DNA of 64,000 nucleotides from Scleroderma bovista. Its lineage: Eukaryota; Basidiomycota; Agaricomycetes; Boletales; Sclerodermataceae. Shown piece after piece: positions 1-10,866 of the stretch (its first letter is position 1; each line of letters begins with the position of its first letter). Both the position numbers and the translations under genes were made by a program. The notes under the pieces are model-generated. The model was not told the DNA's origin. It saw only the letters and a program-made list of their open reading frames with translations, and did not search any database. The stretch is from assembly GCA_037178675.1 (NCBI GenBank), contig JAYMGJ010000270.1:186001-250000 (forward strand), in the 5' to 3' direction.

Positions 1-1603
1 TGTCAGCGTCAAAGAAAGTGTCATTTCCCGTCTGGAGTCGCGAGGGATGTGAACTTCCCTGGAGAAAGCCAAGATGACTTTCACCAACGAAGGATCTTGT
101 TCGGCTAGAGTCGCGAACCTTCTCAGGGGGAAGCTGAGAAGACGTTGGCAACACAGAGGGCTGAGGTGGGGGGCTGCGTGGAGGTATTTCCACGCCCTGT
201 GCCCGAGGAAAAATAGCAGGGAGGAAAAACAGCACTCCTCGCGACCGGCGTTGCCTATTCCGGTGGTACGAACGACCCCTCCGAGGAGAAATAAACGCGT
301 CAAATTGTTCCCTCAGGCGACGTACGACATCACTTAATGAAGAAGTGCCGCGTTGAGTTGCAGAGGAAAGCCCGTCGAAAGAAGATACTTCAGAAGATGC
401 GGGGGAACTTGGTCGAACATCGAATGGGAGGGGAAGCAATGAAACATGCTCCTCCAAAGGCGACTGCAGCGCGGAGGTTGTGGGAGAAGATGGCTGAGTC
501 GAAACGGCGGAAGGGGGCAGTGAAGACCATCGCATGTCAACGTGCCATCGGCCATTGCGCTGAATCCATCTCGGCAGAAGTACTTCGTAACCTCCAATTC
601 TCCTAAGGTTGTAACTTCTCTGTTTGCTTGGCATAACGAGTCGGTAAGCGCCGAAAATCAAGACCAATAATCCGATCCAGAGGAGCGCCTTTCCCCAGTG
701 ACCCAAGAACCCGATGAAAGCAGCATCATCTGCATGCCAACTGCTCCCATAGAAGTGAGAAAAGAAGGAATGGGGCGCTTCACCTTCTTTGGCATTCTTG
801 CCATAGAGAGACTTTGGCAAAATGCGAATATCACCTGGCTCGCCAGAAGTAACAGGATGGGAAGATGTGTAGATAGAATATTGGGCAGAGAGAAACATGG
901 GACCAGTGGAAAACATGACTGTTGGATAGTTTAACACCCAGTTATGGTCGAAAGTGACGAGGTTGTGTATCGTCTGGGCGAGGAATGGATGCCCTTGTTG
1001 GGCAAACATGAGATCGTTGGATATGCCAACAGGGATGGTCTTGGGCAGAATGACAGGGTGAACCAGTAGAGGATCGAGGGGTCGTAGACAGCCAATGTCA
1101 AGATCAAGGTATATGCCACCGTAATAGTGGAGCACAAAGTAGCGAATGACGTCTGCGCGTTGAATGGTATATTTGTAGTTGTCAAAGGTGTCAAGGAACC
1201 ATGGATAGTGCTCTGCAATGAACTCTCTGGAGCTAGCATCTGTCCATAGCATGTATTCGCTGTGAAGAGGCGGATGAATAAAGCGCAGTCCTGATGGGGT
1301 GCAAATGGGAACGTACTAGTCAGACATCATGTCGCGGCACGCCTGGGAGACACCTTTCCAACGAGACGGGAGTGTCTCTGACTTCCATGTCTGGTGCAGA
1401 ATACGTGGAATGCGCTCGACCATGCCGTGTTCTGATGCGTCCCACCTTGTAGTGTTGTCGAGCATGGGGACCTCCAACTCAGAGAGATATGCTGCAGCAT
1501 TGATGGCCAGATAGTAAGAGACAGACGAAAGGACGATGACGGTTCCCAAGAGGAATAGACCGAGGAAAAAAAGGGCAAAGTACAGTATGCGTTTCTTTGC
1601 CAT
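1..1603 (-). CDS. SUR1: Mannosyl phosphorylinositol ceramide synthase catalytic subunit (SUR1/CSH1 type), 3' end off window
   Basis: Golgi glycosyltransferase that transfers mannose from GDP-mannose to inositol phosphorylceramide. The ATG at 1603 opens a type II signal anchor (residues about 6-33). The Gly_transf_sug domain follows: RIPRILHQTWKS, then YEYMLWTD, YPWFLDTFDNYKY, the DXD motif in GGIYLDLDIG (about residue 148) and MFSTGPMFLS. These match SUR1/CSH1 better than OCH1. One 57-nt intron (1260-1316, GTACGT donor) joins MMSD to YEYML. A second hydrophobic segment, KALLWIGLLVLIFGAYRLV, lies near residues 286-305. The frame then stays open to base 1 as a Ser/Pro/Arg-rich tail of about 200 residues, so the stop codon is outside the window. 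The family is clear from the motifs; substrate specificity is inferred from the family. Confidence 0.88.
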
Positions 1604-1668
1604 GAGAGCGGAAGAGGAGTTGAAGATGAACAGTAAATATGTAGTAAAATCTGATTACAAATGCAAAT

Positions 1669-3045
1669 TCACAGCCCAGTCGGCCGCATTGGCATTGAAA
1701 AGATCCTGCTCACATGAAACTCGACCGCTGGGATAGAGTCTCGGATGATCGAACCTGCCTCCCACTGCCCTCCGATGTGTCCCAGCATGTGCAGTGCCAC
1801 ATCCCAGTCCCGACGGGACCAGTCTTGGCCCCTCCGAGCACCCGGCCCCGCATATGGTTTCATCAAAAACACATCTACCCTCGGGCTCGATTTCGGATGC
1901 CTCTTTTTGCTGTCCAAATACTCCAGAGAGTCTGATGCTGTCCAGAATCTGACGTGCTTCTGGGCGTAAGGTGGGGCGTGCCGCGACCCGCAATCACCAT
2001 TCCCGAAACCTTGCACTTCCGGTTGTCCTACTACACCAACCAGATCCAGCAACAATTGAGTAAAGTATTCGATAGCCTGCAAGTGTAACAGGTCTAGCGC
2101 ATGACTTGGTCGCAGGACCTGTGTCACCGTGGAGTCATCATCGACATCCATGCCATCTTCATCCGGTGCAGGAGTGTCTTGGACCAGTTGTATGGAGTCG
2201 TTGCGATAAATTGGGTAATGACCGCTGAACCTGAATCTCGCTGTTTCACAACCGAAAACGCCGAGCGCAATGTCCCGGCTACAGAAATTTCCTCGTTCAG
2301 GAAATATTGTCGGAATACCTAGTATTGTATGCTCATCGTTATCGGGCGTTGGGCTCGGACTTCCATGGACATACCAGCGCTTTCTGCTTCAACAGCAAGT
2401 ATCTTGTCTTTGCTGCACAGAAATGTACGCCGCTGGCGCATATGATAGAAGTACTGACAGCAGTCAAGTATGAGGGCGTCATTTGTTCGTTGAGTACCAA
2501 ATTCCTGCAAGCGTAGAGTGAGTAGAAAAGTCTACATCATATCATAGCAACTCGACTTCGCCATGTTCCCGTTTTCTCCAGTTTCGTGAAATTTTGCATG
2601 TCTCTTCAAGGGCTTGACCCTTTACAGTTCTCCTCTCCTTTACCTTCTTTAATAACCAGGTAGATGCTCTGCGCGCGAACCACGAGAGACCATTGCGGTT
2701 CTTCTGACTATCGGGATATTGGAAGGTCAGAAAACAGGAAATATAATGCAGGCAGCAACTAACCTGTCAAGTTCATATAATACTGCTCCTGGAATGATGA
2801 TGTATACGGGTAGGCCATGTTGCTCAACTTCAGAGACAAATGTTTGTATGATATCGAGGAATTCAAGCAAAATGTTCGTGTCTAATACAACGACAGTAGA
2901 CTGTTCTGAAAGTGGTCCCTGGGTGGCAGTGATGAGCACTGTTCACGCAAATTTGCAAGCCGGAACATACCTGCATCTCAACATCACTGTTAGCTATCTC
3001 GGCTATACCTCTCAACGTCGCGTCGAGGTGTGCTTCGAGCGACAT
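1669..3045 (-). CDS. SWT1: SWT1-like PIN-domain endoribonuclease
   Basis: Swt1 proteins are nuclear endonucleases that cut unspliced or mislocalised mRNPs near the nuclear pore. The spliced protein starts MSLEAHLDATLRGIAEI. The PIN core follows: STVVVLDTNILLEFL (first Asp), GLPVYIIIPGAVLYELD, and after two introns NDALILDCCQYF (acidic residue) with FLCSKDKIL. Downstream are FPERGNFCSRDIALGVFG and a C-terminal helical region ending MRPTGL. Introns near 2922-2973, 2705-2757, 2511-2562 and 2331-2387 all keep frame, three of them about 52 nt long. The ATG at 3045 is the first one in frame with the PIN exon; a short upstream exon cannot be excluded. Catalytic Asp residues are present, so it looks active. 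Confidence 0.85.
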
Positions 3046-3182
3046 TTCCCCCTACTTTTAGTGGAAAAAGTTAGAATTCTCTATGTCGTTGAGTTAGGAT
3101 GAACATTGAGGCGTGGTGTAAACTGAACGATCTACGTACGCAGAGAAGTCGAATCAGACATTGGATGTTCGGGGGAGGACCT

Positions 3183-3191
3183 TATTTATAG
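3183..3191 (-). promoter_or_regulatory. TATA-like element upstream of SWT1
   Basis: Read on the minus strand this is CTATAAATA, about 138 nt upstream of the SWT1 ATG. It is a plausible TATA box by position and sequence only. The rest of 3046-3378, between SWT1 and the PCF11 stop, shows no supported gene. Confidence 0.35.
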
Positions 3192-3378
3192 AATGACAGA
3201 ACCTTTTCCCTTTTTTGGATCTGCCCCTCTCAGTTCCAGAAAGCACGCAGGCTTCCGAGTGTTGCAAAGAATGCCAATTTATTAGATGTATGTGAAAAGG
3301 TAATACAGATGTCAATTGCAGTGGGGATGGTGATGCTCAACCAATAATGTACTGAAATAAAGATTCTGATAGCCATCC

Positions 3379-5933
3379 TCACGATGCAAGAGCAAGTTTC
3401 TTCATGGGCGGTGTAGCATCTTCGGCAAGACTATAACCATCTAGTGATTCATCCTCATTAGCAACCTTGCGCTTAAGCATCACACGCTTAGATTCCGGCG
3501 AGGGTGATAATGATATGCGCAGACCTGTACCGACACTTCTTGGTGGGGTAGACCGCGATGCAGATACTTCGGGCGTTCGCGATCGGCTACGGCTGGACAC
3601 ATCATTGCGCAAACGAGCAGCCAGACTATGAGCCGACGTCACTGCCTCACAGTGACACGTAGCGTGATATATCTATGGCGCAGCTGGTAAGCAAAGATCA
3701 TGAAATAACTAAAACGATGGCGTACCCGATCATCTCTCTTGACAGCATTTCTCCATACCCATTCTTCGTCATCTTCTAAAAATTCAGCCTTCATGGTCTC
3801 CTTACATATCGGACATGATATCGACTTGGCTTCATCGCCTGGTGGCACCACGACAAATTGAGCACGTAGTTCCGCATCTCGTTGTGCTATGTCCACAGCT
3901 TTTTTAGCGGAGGACCGTGGACCATCCATCCGTCCTTTGCCTTTCACATCGACCGTACCTGCCCTAGTCCAATCCTAGGATAGCCATTCAATTGTCATTC
4001 CGAGCGAAGAAACCCTTGACTACTCACCTCAAAACTGACGAACCAATTTCTGCTGTTTCCACGACCCATTGTTTGCCCGATCCCCCTGTTCTGTCGGAAG
4101 TGCATATCCAAGTGGTTTTCCATCTGTGCTTTACCACACGCATCGTCACTAAATCGTATTCCACATTGCTTGCATTGGGCAGGAAGTCTTGTATAGAGGA
4201 AATCGACGACAGACGAGCGCTTTCTGGGTGCCAACAGTCAGCTTGTAACTTACAGGTTTAAAATCAGACACTGCGTACTTGAGGATATCTGCTGTCGTGA
4301 GCTTAATTTTCTCCGACAGGACTGCTTTCCTATACACTCGCTTTGCATTTCTTCTGTGGTCAGCGATGCTGTCATCGGGGGACGAGTGTTCCGGTGGTTG
4401 GCTGGTAGATCCAGTACTAGGTGCACTGCCTACAGAAACGACACCTGCTTTCAACAAAGCATTGTATAGGCTTGCTATGTTAGCCGGAGGCGCGGAAGGC
4501 GCTGACGCTGACACGCTTGGAGACGCAGCTGTTATCAGTGCATTTATATCAAAAGGTTTGGGCGGTTCCGACTGGTATGGATACGCAGATACAGGCTGAG
4601 CCCCACTAGCCCCATGATAAGGGGCTTGGTACGAACGACTCTGAGTAACTTGAGCTGGGTAAGAATACGTAGGGGTAGCGGAAGGATAAGATGATGGTTG
4701 GGGTTGTGCCTGAGAAGTGGTGCGGGTAAGTGACCTCAGTTGGCTGAGGATTTGTCGTAGCTCATCCTGGGAAACGCCAGCTTCGACAAGCTTGCGAAGC
4801 TGGCCCACACGCATGAGTATCCTACATCAAACACAACAAACAAGCTACATACTTGCTGCAAGACCTCGATGTGCTTCGGAGCGGTTGCATCCCAGGGATT
4901 GACTTGGAGGATTCGTTCTTTCTGACCTAGTGTAAATTCAAGTTCGCTAAGTACCTGGGCTTTGGAGACTTGATTAACGCCGCTGGAATTGGGGGATGTG
5001 GCCTGCAGACACGGTAATAAGGACGGGAAGCACGTTGGGAAGAGCAGAACACGTACGTCGACTAGAGAGGCTGAGTCCCCACCCCATATTCCGCGTTCGA
5101 TGGACAGTTGGGTAATGACACCAAAGAGTTCCTTACCGGTGGGTGAACCGGTTCGCCAAGTTATCAACATTTCTTCCATCTTGCTTCGTGTTTGCTGATC
5201 AACCTGCTGGTAAGTCTCCAGAAACAAGGGAATGACGAATGGCGCAAAATGCCGGGCATAAGGATCGAAGACGTTCTTGGAGATGGCGTCGAGGAGATAA
5301 AAAGCGGGCAACTTCATCCAAGGAGCGACCTAACAGGGGAAAACCAAAAACAGCAAGATGAGTCAGCACATCGGAGGCGGTGTGAAGGAAGACAACAGGA
5401 AGGGCGACACGTTGCGGAATCTCTGAGCATATTCTCATATCGTCGTCCTCTCGCCGCTGTCGACAGCGGTGGCCACGTCTCGGGGCCATGAGGGATTACT
5501 CTTTGCTCAAAAACTACACAATGTGTCTAATTACATTACATCTCGAACAAAAAAGACTGTGCCATTGCAGACGCTTGTCCATCCATCGAGAGTAAAAAGT
5601 AAAAATGTCATGCGAATGGACAGGAAAGCTCACCCTACGGATGTGGGTTTGGATGCACTGCGCAACTACGTCTGCCCATCTGGCATACTCTTGAGCATAC
5701 ATCGACAACGACTGGATGATAGGTCTGGAGTTAATAGTGAGTTCTGCAATCCGAGCCGTAAAATCACGACGGAACGAGAGGGGATCGACATGGTAAACAG
5801 GAGTAGGAGCTGAGGGCTGAGAAGGATGGAGTTGAGGATAGGAATACCCTGACACGGCAGGCTGCTGATACCCCGAAGCAGGCGGGTAGATTCCCTGGGG
5901 ATAAGCTGCAGGCACCTGAGAGTACATCGACAT
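3379..5933 (-). CDS. PCF11: Pcf11-type mRNA cleavage and polyadenylation factor subunit
   Basis: Pcf11 binds the RNA polymerase II C-terminal domain and couples 3'-end cleavage to termination. After a Tyr/Pro/Gln-rich start (MSMYSQVPAAYPQG) comes a CTD-interacting domain: DPLSFRRDFTARIAELTINS, an intron, then MKLPAFYLLDAISKNVFDPY and FLETYQQVDQQTRSKMEEML. A long Ser/Pro/Gln linker follows. Then comes a C2H2-like finger (CKQCGIRFSDD with ENHLDMHFRQNRG) and a second zinc site split by an intron (ISCPICKETM ... IYHATCHCEAVTS). The C-terminus is Ser/Arg-rich. I chose the ATG at 5933 because the longer reading frame upstream begins with a non-ATG codon. Exon joins SFE|DWTRAG and DDR|IYHATC keep the frame. 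It is divergent from RPL9 across about 400 bp. Confidence 0.92.
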
Positions 5934-6339
5934 GGCACAAAACAAGCTTATGCGCTAATGCCACAGGACACGGCTATCACCTAGGATCGACGGACAGAAA
6001 CTGTTTCTAATAATTTCGCACACAAGTGAAGGCTCGCGGTTCCAACGAAACGATGATGGTGGGTGAAGGTAAAGAGAAGATGCCACTTGCCGGCTGACAA
6101 TGGCTGCTTGTTCAAACCCCGATCGCAAACTGCCGCAAAGTCTGTTCACTGCAGATCACCGCACAGACCATCGCGCAACGACCTCAAGACAACCTCCAAT
6201 TCCAAAGTAGGTGTCTTCCAGCACGTCCAAGGCATATCTGCAGTGGTCATGTCGATCATCCTCTGCTTCGTTTCAGTCTGACGGATGGATGCCGTTCACC
6301 AATTGCAGATACGTTGACTGACGCCAGTTATCTTCCCAG
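5934..6339. promoter_or_regulatory. Divergent PCF11/RPL9 promoter region and RPL9 leader
   Basis: About 400 bp separate the two start codons. The RPL9 side ends in pyrimidine-rich sequence and an AG directly before the ATG at 6340. A short upstream ATG reading frame (6250-6282) may be removed as part of a leader intron, which is common in fungal ribosomal-protein genes. No other element is convincing. Confidence 0.4.
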
Positions 6340-7072
6340 ATGCGCGACGTCCTCAAGACCGAAGAACTCGACATTCCCGAGGGTGTGACTGTGGAGATAA
6401 AGTCTCGTGTCATCAAGGTCACTGGCCCCCGAGGAACGCTCACCAAAAACGTTCGCCATGTCGACATGGACATCCGGGTTGTCAAGGCTGCAAAGGACAA
6501 GAGCAAAGTTACCTTGGCCGTCTGGCAGGGTGGGCGCAAGCATGTCGCCTGCCTTCGCACCATCAGAAGTCTCATTAACAACATGGTCACTGGGGTGACG
6601 AAGGTACGTTAAACTTTGGTGCGATATCAATGCCTCCTCACCCAAGCGAAAAGGGATTCCAATACAAAATGCGTGCAGTCTATGCACACTTTCCCGTCAA
6701 CTGCATCATCCAAGAGCAGGGGCATCTATTGGAGATTCGTAACTTCCTTGGTGAGAAGGTGCTACTTTCTTCCGTTATGGCCCCAAGGTTGTCCCTGATC
6801 CAGGATTACTAGACGGTTCGCCATGTTCCGATGCTGGATGGCGTGACGATAGCCGAATCCAAGGCTCAAAAGGATGAACTCATTCTCGAGGGCAATGATA
6901 TTGAAAATGTTTCACAATCAGGTATTTCAATTGTCACTGGCTGCTGGCCATTGCTAATGTACATCCCCTAGCTGCATCTATCCAGGGCTCATGCAGAGTA
7001 CGGAACAAGGATATCCGTAAATTCTTGGATGGTATCTATGTCTCTGACCGGACAACTATCGTCCAAGATTGA
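6340..7072 (+). CDS. RPL9: 60S ribosomal protein L9 (uL6)
   Basis: Component of the large cytosolic ribosomal subunit near the GTPase-associated centre. Four exons (6340-6603, 6654-6758, 6813-6921, 6972-7072) give 192 residues, the normal length. Diagnostic motifs are [70 protein letters not shown], and the C-terminal [18 protein letters not shown]. All introns are 50-54 nt. It ends tail to tail with ICMT, with about 150 bp between the stops. Confidence 0.97.
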
Positions 7073-7223
7073 GAGGCTGGTGTCGTACCTGAAGGAGGTC
7101 AACAATCCATGCTTGTGTTAATCTCCACCATGTGTATGATCATGCATCCTATGCCATTTGATTCTCTCAGAAAGTGTGTTTGATTCTTAGCGTGATCATT
7201 CAAGTATGCCAACGCTGTTATGA

Positions 7224-8214
7224 TTATGGTATAAATGGGATTCTAGTGCTAACCTTTCGTCTATATACTTCATAATCCTCACCAAAAAATTTCACCAGCG
7301 CCCTTTCCTCAACTAAACAAATCATTGAGACAATCTTAATGCTATTATATGCTGCTGGACGGACCTCGAGTTCTGCGATAGAAGAATCGCCACAGGACAA
7401 CCCCAAAACCAACAAAGCAAATGAAGTTTTGCAGTACCAGCTGCGTACCTAGGGCCCAGTAGAAGAACCCTGCATACGATGGGTGGCGAGACCACCTAGA
7501 CATAGCGTTGGTGCCAGTCGGCTATCGGATAGAGAAATTAACCGTACGAATAAACCCCATCCGTTACTAGCTTATGTGACTCTCTCTTTCGGAATGCGAC
7601 CGAATGCGAGAAGTTGGTAGATGCATGTATCATCGCAGTTGTCCGTAGAATTTGACCCAAGATTGCAAGAATGAGGCCTGCAATTGTTCAGCAGGTGCTG
7701 CATAGAGACCACAGGTGTATCGCACCGAACTGAGATACATAGGGAAATGTCTTCGAAGAAGGCAAAAGATAAAGCGTGATCAAGTACTCAACCAGCGCGC
7801 TGCCATTGGCAATATGATAGGTAGTACCGTTGTCTAGCAAAAAGGCTAGCAGAAACGACCTATGAGTGAAACATTGCAGACTAAGAATGTGAACTCACAA
7901 TCCACGCTACATTTCTCCCGATTCCATCCTGCTGTTACTGCGAACTCGCTCCAGTGGAAAGCGGACCACGCAGCGAGAAAATACCCCAGCTGATAGGTTG
8001 CCCACCAAGGGTAATCAAGACTGCCACACAAGAATAATGCAGTTCCCAACGAGAAAACCGCGCCTAGAAAAAATGAAATGGTAGATGCTGCCAGCGGTGT
8101 GTTGGGGATGTTGCCATGTGGTTCCAAATCGACTGGGATGGTATCCAAAGGATGTCCGCGACTAGTGCGTTGTCGGAGCCGCTGTTCAAGGCTGTCTTGC
8201 ACGATCTCCGCCAT
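7224..8214 (-). CDS. STE14: Protein-S-isoprenylcysteine O-methyltransferase (Ste14/ICMT)
   Basis: Integral ER-membrane enzyme that methylates the C-terminal farnesyl- or geranylgeranyl-cysteine of CAAX proteins, including Ras and lipopeptide pheromones. The spliced protein has several hydrophobic segments and the ICMT signatures: HWSEFAVTAGWN, then DGVYSWSRHPSYAGFFYWAL (SAM/prenyl site), and EERALVKFFGEDYEVYRRKV ending IPFIP. Four short introns (38-52 nt) all keep frame. The ATG at 8214 gives an N-terminus MAEIVQDSLEQRL; an in-frame extension upstream exists but has no support. It is divergent from MEF2 with 106 bp between ATGs, so the two probably share a promoter. Confidence 0.93.
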
Positions 8215-8320
8215 CACGTTGATCTTGACTGGTACTGGTGCATAGCAATGGTCGACAGGCAAATGTTTGCATTTATTGTATTCCTTACTTGCGCGTTTCA
8301 AGCACAACACAAGGTTGGTT

Positions 8321-10843
8321 ATGCTGCGTCGTGCCCGCCCATTCCGATGTAACATAGTCCCCTCCCCAAGGCGAGTTTCCTTCGCACGAGGATTCGTGTC
8401 CGCACTTCACCATGAGGCTTCGGATATCAGGAATATGGCACTCGTTGCCCATATAGGTTGGGACTACCGTCTCTTCTCTGCCCAATGCTCATTATCGTCT
8501 TCCAGACTCTGGAAAGACCACATTGACCGAATCCATTCTGCATAAATCATCTTACATTACAACACCAGGGTCGGTCGATACCGGCAGTACCATCACCGAT
8601 TTCCTGCCTGCTGAGCGGGAGCGGGGTATAACAATACAGTCTGCAAGTATACCAGTCAAGTGGAAGCAATGGACCTTTAATCTCGTTGACACACCTGGCC
8701 ATGCCGACTTCGGAATGGAAGTTGAAAGCGCGAGTCGTGTTGTTGACGGTGCAATCGTATTAATCGACTCTGTGGAGGGTGTTGAGGCTCAAACCAAGGC
8801 TGTCTGGAACCAATTATCAAGGTAGACGTTCGTCATGTGGCTCCATACTTCCGATACTAATGGTTTCCCATCTTATAGATATGGCGTACCGTCCAGATTG
8901 ATATTTATGAATAAACTTGATCGACCGGGTGCCTCTTTCAAGGCCTCACTGATGTCGTTAATCACACACGGGCTCCATGCAAATCCCATAGCCATCACTC
9001 TTCCAGTGGCTTCCATGCGACCCGATGACTACGCACGAGCCGAGCCCGGTATTGCGGGACTCGTAGACTTAGTCAGGTGGCAACTATGGGAGTGGACCTT
9101 GGATGGCGATTGCAAAATCCATCCTCTTCCGCTGTCTCCGGACCCGAGAGAATTTTCAGGAATATTGCCTGGAGAACATCCCATTATTCCTCATTTATTA
9201 CCAGCACGCATAGCCCTCCTCGAGAACCTTGCAATGTTTTCTGAGGAACTCATGGAACAACTTTTGGCTCTGCCGACGAATGCCTCTTCTTATCTTGGTA
9301 TCCACTCCCATGAAATCATCCCGCACTTGCGCAGGATTACTTTACGGAACCAGGTATTACCAGTCTTGTGTGGCTCTGCTATGAAGAGTATTGGTACGGA
9401 ACTAGTGATGGACTATGCAGGGGATTTGCTGGCGAGCCCACTTGACGTGCGAAGGGAAGACGAGGCGGTGGATGAACCTTTACGCCTTCTGGCATGGAAA
9501 GTCGCCTGGGACCAGCGCAGGGGATGGATGACGTTTGTTCGCGTTTACTCAGGTATGCATGGTGTCTTATTCACTTTCAAGGCCTAACATATTGCTCAGG
9601 GTGTGTACGGAGTCAATCGACATTGTTCAATGTCAACACTGGGCAAAAGGAGAAGGTGTCCAAGCTCCTTCTCCTCTATGCTGCCCAGGCAGAAGAAGTG
9701 GATTCCCTTGCGTATGGATCAATTGGCGTTCTGCTTGGTTTGCGCTACACTCGTACAGGTGATACGCTGGTTTCCGGACGCAGACACGGAAAAGGCGCAT
9801 CCGAAGAGTCAATGCGGGGGGTTGTTTCCCCTCCTGCTGTCATGTCGGTCGCTGTAATACCTAGTTCTCACTCTGATCTTGAGCCTGTCCAGAAAGCCAT
9901 TCAATCACTGGCCCGTACGGATCCCTCGGTACGAATGGACACTCAAGACGGCCAGATTCTCCTCCATGGCCTTGGTGCTTTACATCTCGAGATCACCGAG
10001 GGTCGATTGAGGGAGGAATGGCGTGCGAATTTCGAGTTTGGAAAGCGTCAGGTGAGCTACCGAGAGTCTCTGAGATCGAAGATCTCTTCGGGGCACCAAG
10101 AGTGGTCCACTGAGATAGCAGGCAAACTCGTGATAGTGAAAGTCTCTTTGTCGATCTCATCGCTTGAAGCGAGTGAGCAAGGTGACCCAGCCTACGAGGG
10201 AAACCTGGTCCTCGATAATAAAGGGAAGCCTTTGATCGCTCCAGATGCATCCCGTGACCAGCTTCATCCCTTGACAAATCTGGCTCGCGGAATTTCGAGT
10301 GCACTCTCCAGTTCTCCCCATACTTTGCTCCCGTATTCGCACGTCAAGGTTCAGATCATGAACTTCCACCTTCCCCGAGATGCCCCAACTTCTGTACTTG
10401 CTGGAGCCAGTTCGGCTATCCTGAGGAACACCCTGAAGGACGCGGGAATGGGCCCTATTTTGGAACCATATGTCAAGCTTAGTGTCTCTGTGCACGACAA
10501 AGCCATTGGCAAGGTGGCCAGGGATATCGTTGACAATGGAGGGGAAGTCCTCGATCTAGGCTCGGACGCAATTTCTGAAGTAGGTTCATATAACACAGAC
10601 GGGATATACATCCCACCCGCGGAACTGTCGCCATCGTCTGCGTCCCCTGGTGGAACTGCAAGTCCCCCTCCCTCGAAACGAACAATTTATGCCGTTGCTC
10701 CTCTGAGTCAGGTGCTGGACTATTCTACACGATTACGCGCTTTATCTGCTGGTCATGGTAGCTTCGACATGATGAATGCGGGCTTCCGTGAAGTCACAGA
10801 ATCACGTAAATTGGAGATTTTACGAGAATTGGGACGCGCATAG
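8321..10843 (+). CDS. MEF2: Mitochondrial ribosome-recycling elongation factor G2 (Mef2/RRF2)
   Basis: EF-G2-type GTPase that works with the recycling factor to split mitochondrial ribosomes. Exons 8321-8456, 8506-8821, 8879-9552 and 9600-10843 give 789 residues. The N-terminus (LRRARPFRCN, SPRRVSFARGF) is basic and hydroxylated like a mitochondrial presequence. GTPase motifs are in order: G1 AHIDSGKTTLTES, RERGITIQSA, G3 DTPGHADFGMEVE, G4 NKLD and G5 CGSAMKS. Domain II, then the EF-G III-V part (QSLARTDPSVRM, GLGALHLEIT), and a long C-terminal domain IV/V follow. I prefer MEF2 over MEF1 because of the divergent domain II/III and the reduced C-terminus; the family call is firmer than that split. 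Confidence 0.88.
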
Positions 10844-10866
10844 TATTATCCGTACATACAATAAAA

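Noticed and set aside
74..606. Two plus-strand ORFs rich in Arg and Lys (74-337 and 337-606)
   Set aside because: They lie antisense to the continuous open SUR1-type frame, and their composition is what the complement of Ser/Pro-rich coding gives.
6100..6130. Sequence resembling a tRNA B-box (GTTCAAACCCC)
   Set aside because: No pairing T-stem, acceptor stem or A-box at the right distance.
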